Assembly (NCBI GenBank): GCA_049522565.1
Contig: JBEKNT010000385.1
Location: forward strand, 1 to 6,646
Length of the DNA: 6,646 nt
Source: JASHVB01 sp049522565
Lineage (GTDB): Bacteria; Pseudomonadota; Alphaproteobacteria; Acetobacterales; Acetobacteraceae
Direction: 5' to 3'
Made by a program: the position numbers and the translations under genes. Within the stretch, counting starts at the first letter, position 1. Every line of letters begins with the position of its first letter. The notes below the pieces were generated by a model, which was not told where the DNA came from, did no database searches, and saw only the letters and a program-made list of their open reading frames with translations. Below, piece after piece: positions 5,372 through 6,646 of this stretch.

Positions 5372-6466
5372 ATGGGTTTCAACTGCGGCATCGTCGGCCT
5401 GCCCAATGTCGGCAAATCGACGCTGTTCAACGCGCTGACCGCAACCGCCGCGGCGCAGGCGGCGAACTATCCGTTCTGCACGATCGAGCCGAATGTCGGC
5501 CGCGTCGCCGTGCCCGATCCGCGGTTGGGCGTGCTGGCGGCGATCGGCAAGTCGGCCAAGCTCATTCCCACCTCCCTGGAGTTCGTCGATATCGCCGGCC
5601 TGGTGCGCGGTGCGTCGAAGGGCGAGGGGCTGGGCAACCAGTTCCTGGCGAACATCCGCGAGGTGGACGCGGTGATCAACGTGCTGCGCTGCTTCGAGGA
5701 TCCCGATATCGCGCATGTCGAAGGCTCGATCGACCCGATCCGCGACGCGGAGGTGGTGGAGACCGAGCTGATGCTCGCCGACCTGGAAAGCCTGGAGAAG
5801 CGGCTGTACGCGGCGCAGAAGAAGGCGCGCGGCGGCGACAAGGAGAGCGTCGCGGCGGTGGCGCTGATGGAGCCGCTGGTGGCTGCGTTGCAGGCCGGCC
5901 GCCCGGCGCGCACCGCGATCCCGCCCGGGCAGGAGGAGGCGGTGCGGCGGCTGCAACTGCTGACCTCCAAGCCCGAGCTGTACGTGTGCAACGTCGAGGA
6001 AGGCGCTGCGGCGGCGGGAAATGCGTTCTCCGCGCTGGTGGAGGTGCGGGCGCGCGCCGAGGGTGCGCGCGTCGTGGTGATCTCCGCGGCGATCGAGGCG
6101 GAGGTGGCGCAACTGCCGGAAGCCGAGCGGGGCGAATTCCTCGAAGGGCTGGGGCTGCACGACAGCGGCCTGGATCGCGTCATCCGTGCCGGTTACGATC
6201 TATTAGGATTGATCACGTATTTTACCGTCGGTCCGAAGGAGACCCGCGCCTGGACGATCGTGTCCGGCACCAAGGCGCCGCAGGCGGCGGCGGCGATTCA
6301 CAAGGATTTCGAACGCGGCTTCATCGCCTGTGAGACGATTGCGTATGACGACTTCGTTGTTTGCAATGGAGAGCACGGGGCGAAGGAGGCGGGGAAGATG
6401 CGGGTGGAGGGGAAGGAGTACGTCGTGAAGGACGGCGACGTGCTGCTGTTCCGCTTCAACGTGTAG
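5372..6466 (+). CDS. ychF: Redox-regulated ATPase YchF (Obg/OLA1-family P-loop protein)
   Basis: A 364-residue, full-length member of the YchF/OLA1 family, which binds ribosomes and hydrolyses ATP in preference to GTP; in E. coli it is linked to stress responses and translation-initiation fidelity. Motifs in order are the P-loop GLPNVGKS (9-16), G3 DIAG (73-76) followed by Leu77 where classical GTPases have a catalytic Gln, and GASKGEGLGNQFL (80-92). NVEE (207-210) replaces the guanine-specific NKxD, the family hallmark that explains ATP use. His115 (DIAHVEGSIDP) sits at the position described as important in the E. coli protein. A helical insert (about 125-200) precedes NVEE, and the C-terminal TGS domain starts near 281 and ends in GDVLLFRFNV. 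The ATG follows the pth stop directly, with GGGG in CAGGGG about nine bases upstream serving as a weak ribosome-binding site. Confidence 0.97.
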   Translation: MGFNCGIVGLPNVGKSTLFNALTATAAAQAANYPFCTIEPNVGRVAVPDPRLGVLAAIGKSAKLIPTSLEFVDIAGLVRGASKGEGLGNQFLANIREVDAVINVLRCFEDPDIAHVEGSIDPIRDAEVVETELMLADLESLEKRLYAAQKKARGGDKESVAAVALMEPLVAALQAGRPARTAIPPGQEEAVRRLQLLTSKPELYVCNVEEGAAAAGNAFSALVEVRARAEGARVVVISAAIEAEVAQLPEAERGEFLEGLGLHDSGLDRVIRAGYDLLGLITYFTVGPKETRAWTIVSGTKAPQAAAAIHKDFERGFIACETIAYDDFVVCNGEHGAKEAGKMRVEGKEYVVKDGDVLLFRFNV

Positions 6467-6576
6467 AAGACCCCTCCCGGGCCGCGGGTGGAATTGAGCC
6501 GCGAAGCAGATCAACGCGATGGCGCGCGAGCGCCGCGAGTGAGGGCGATCGGGTCGGCACGCTGCGCCTTCTTATC

Positions 6577-6643
6577 GGGTGCACGCAGCACCCTCACCCG
6601 GAGCGCTTGAGCGCTCCGACCTCTCCCACTTCGTGGGCGAGGT
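6577..6643. repeat. Three consecutive hairpins, extragenic palindromic repeat
   Basis: Three stems stand side by side. GGGTGC/GCACCC (6577-6593) has a 5-base loop. CGGAGCGCT/AGCGCTCCG (6599-6618) is a perfect 9-bp stem with a 2-base loop. ACCTC-T-CCCAC/GTGGG-C-GAGGT (6619-6643) is two 5-bp stems with one mismatch and a TTC loop. The arrangement CCCTCACCCG-hairpin-CGACCTCTCCC-hairpin resembles dispersed REP-like elements of GC-rich proteobacteria. It lies more than 100 bases after ychF and may also help end transcription; the window stops before its right border is seen. The remaining bases 6467-6576 hold no gene, and I see no clear terminator with a T-run. Confidence 0.65.
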
Positions 6644-6646
6644 TTC

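Noticed and set aside
4994..6160. A 388-codon minus-strand open frame opposite pth and ychF
   Set aside because: It lies antisense to two universally conserved genes with intact motifs, and its composition is of the shadow type.

Overview
The window is high-GC bacterial chromosome with strong G/C preference at third codon positions. It has ordinary Shine-Dalgarno sites and tightly packed genes. The block bL25 ribosomal protein (CTC/TL5 type with an Ala-rich tail), peptidyl-tRNA hydrolase and YchF GTPase is a familiar alphaproteobacterial gene order. The GC-rich hairpin repeats built on CCAGGGGCTTTGCCC-like units resemble those I associate with Acetobacteraceae. An alphaproteobacterium, possibly of the Acetobacteraceae, is my best guess, but that is inference, not a search result.

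Left part (1-2668): a short-chain dehydrogenase/reductase gene runs leftwards off the window edge. It is divergent from a two-gene unit running right: an HxlR-family regulator and a MATE-family multidrug exporter whose start codon overlaps the regulator's stop (ATGA). The 61 bases between the divergent start codons hold an AT-rich inverted repeat lying on the predicted promoter of the dehydrogenase and on a possible -10 of the regulator. The simplest model is an autoregulated HxlR switch that controls an efflux pump and perhaps a reductase together.

Middle part (2669-4045): a cluster of GC-rich hairpins follows the MATE gene. Next is a stand-alone carboxymuconolactone decarboxylase-family protein without the CxxC pair of AhpD enzymes. 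About 620 bases follow with no recognisable gene. Within them one plus-strand frame (about 3489-3840) has the composition of coding DNA before it dissolves into low-complexity sequence, so it is probably a relic or an unrecognised small gene.

Right part (4046-6466): the housekeeping run rplY-pth-ychF, with gaps of 18 and 0 bases, is almost certainly one transcript devoted to translation: a 5S rRNA-binding protein, peptidyl-tRNA recycling and a ribosome-associated ATPase. A hairpin sits just upstream of rplY. After ychF there is no gene, and the window ends in three consecutive hairpins typical of an extragenic palindromic repeat.

I see no tRNA, rRNA, CRISPR array, insertion sequence or phage gene, and nothing that clearly amounts to a new biological system. 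The best leads are the shared operator between the divergent genes, the repeat-built N-terminal extension of the dehydrogenase, and the orphan coding-like segment.
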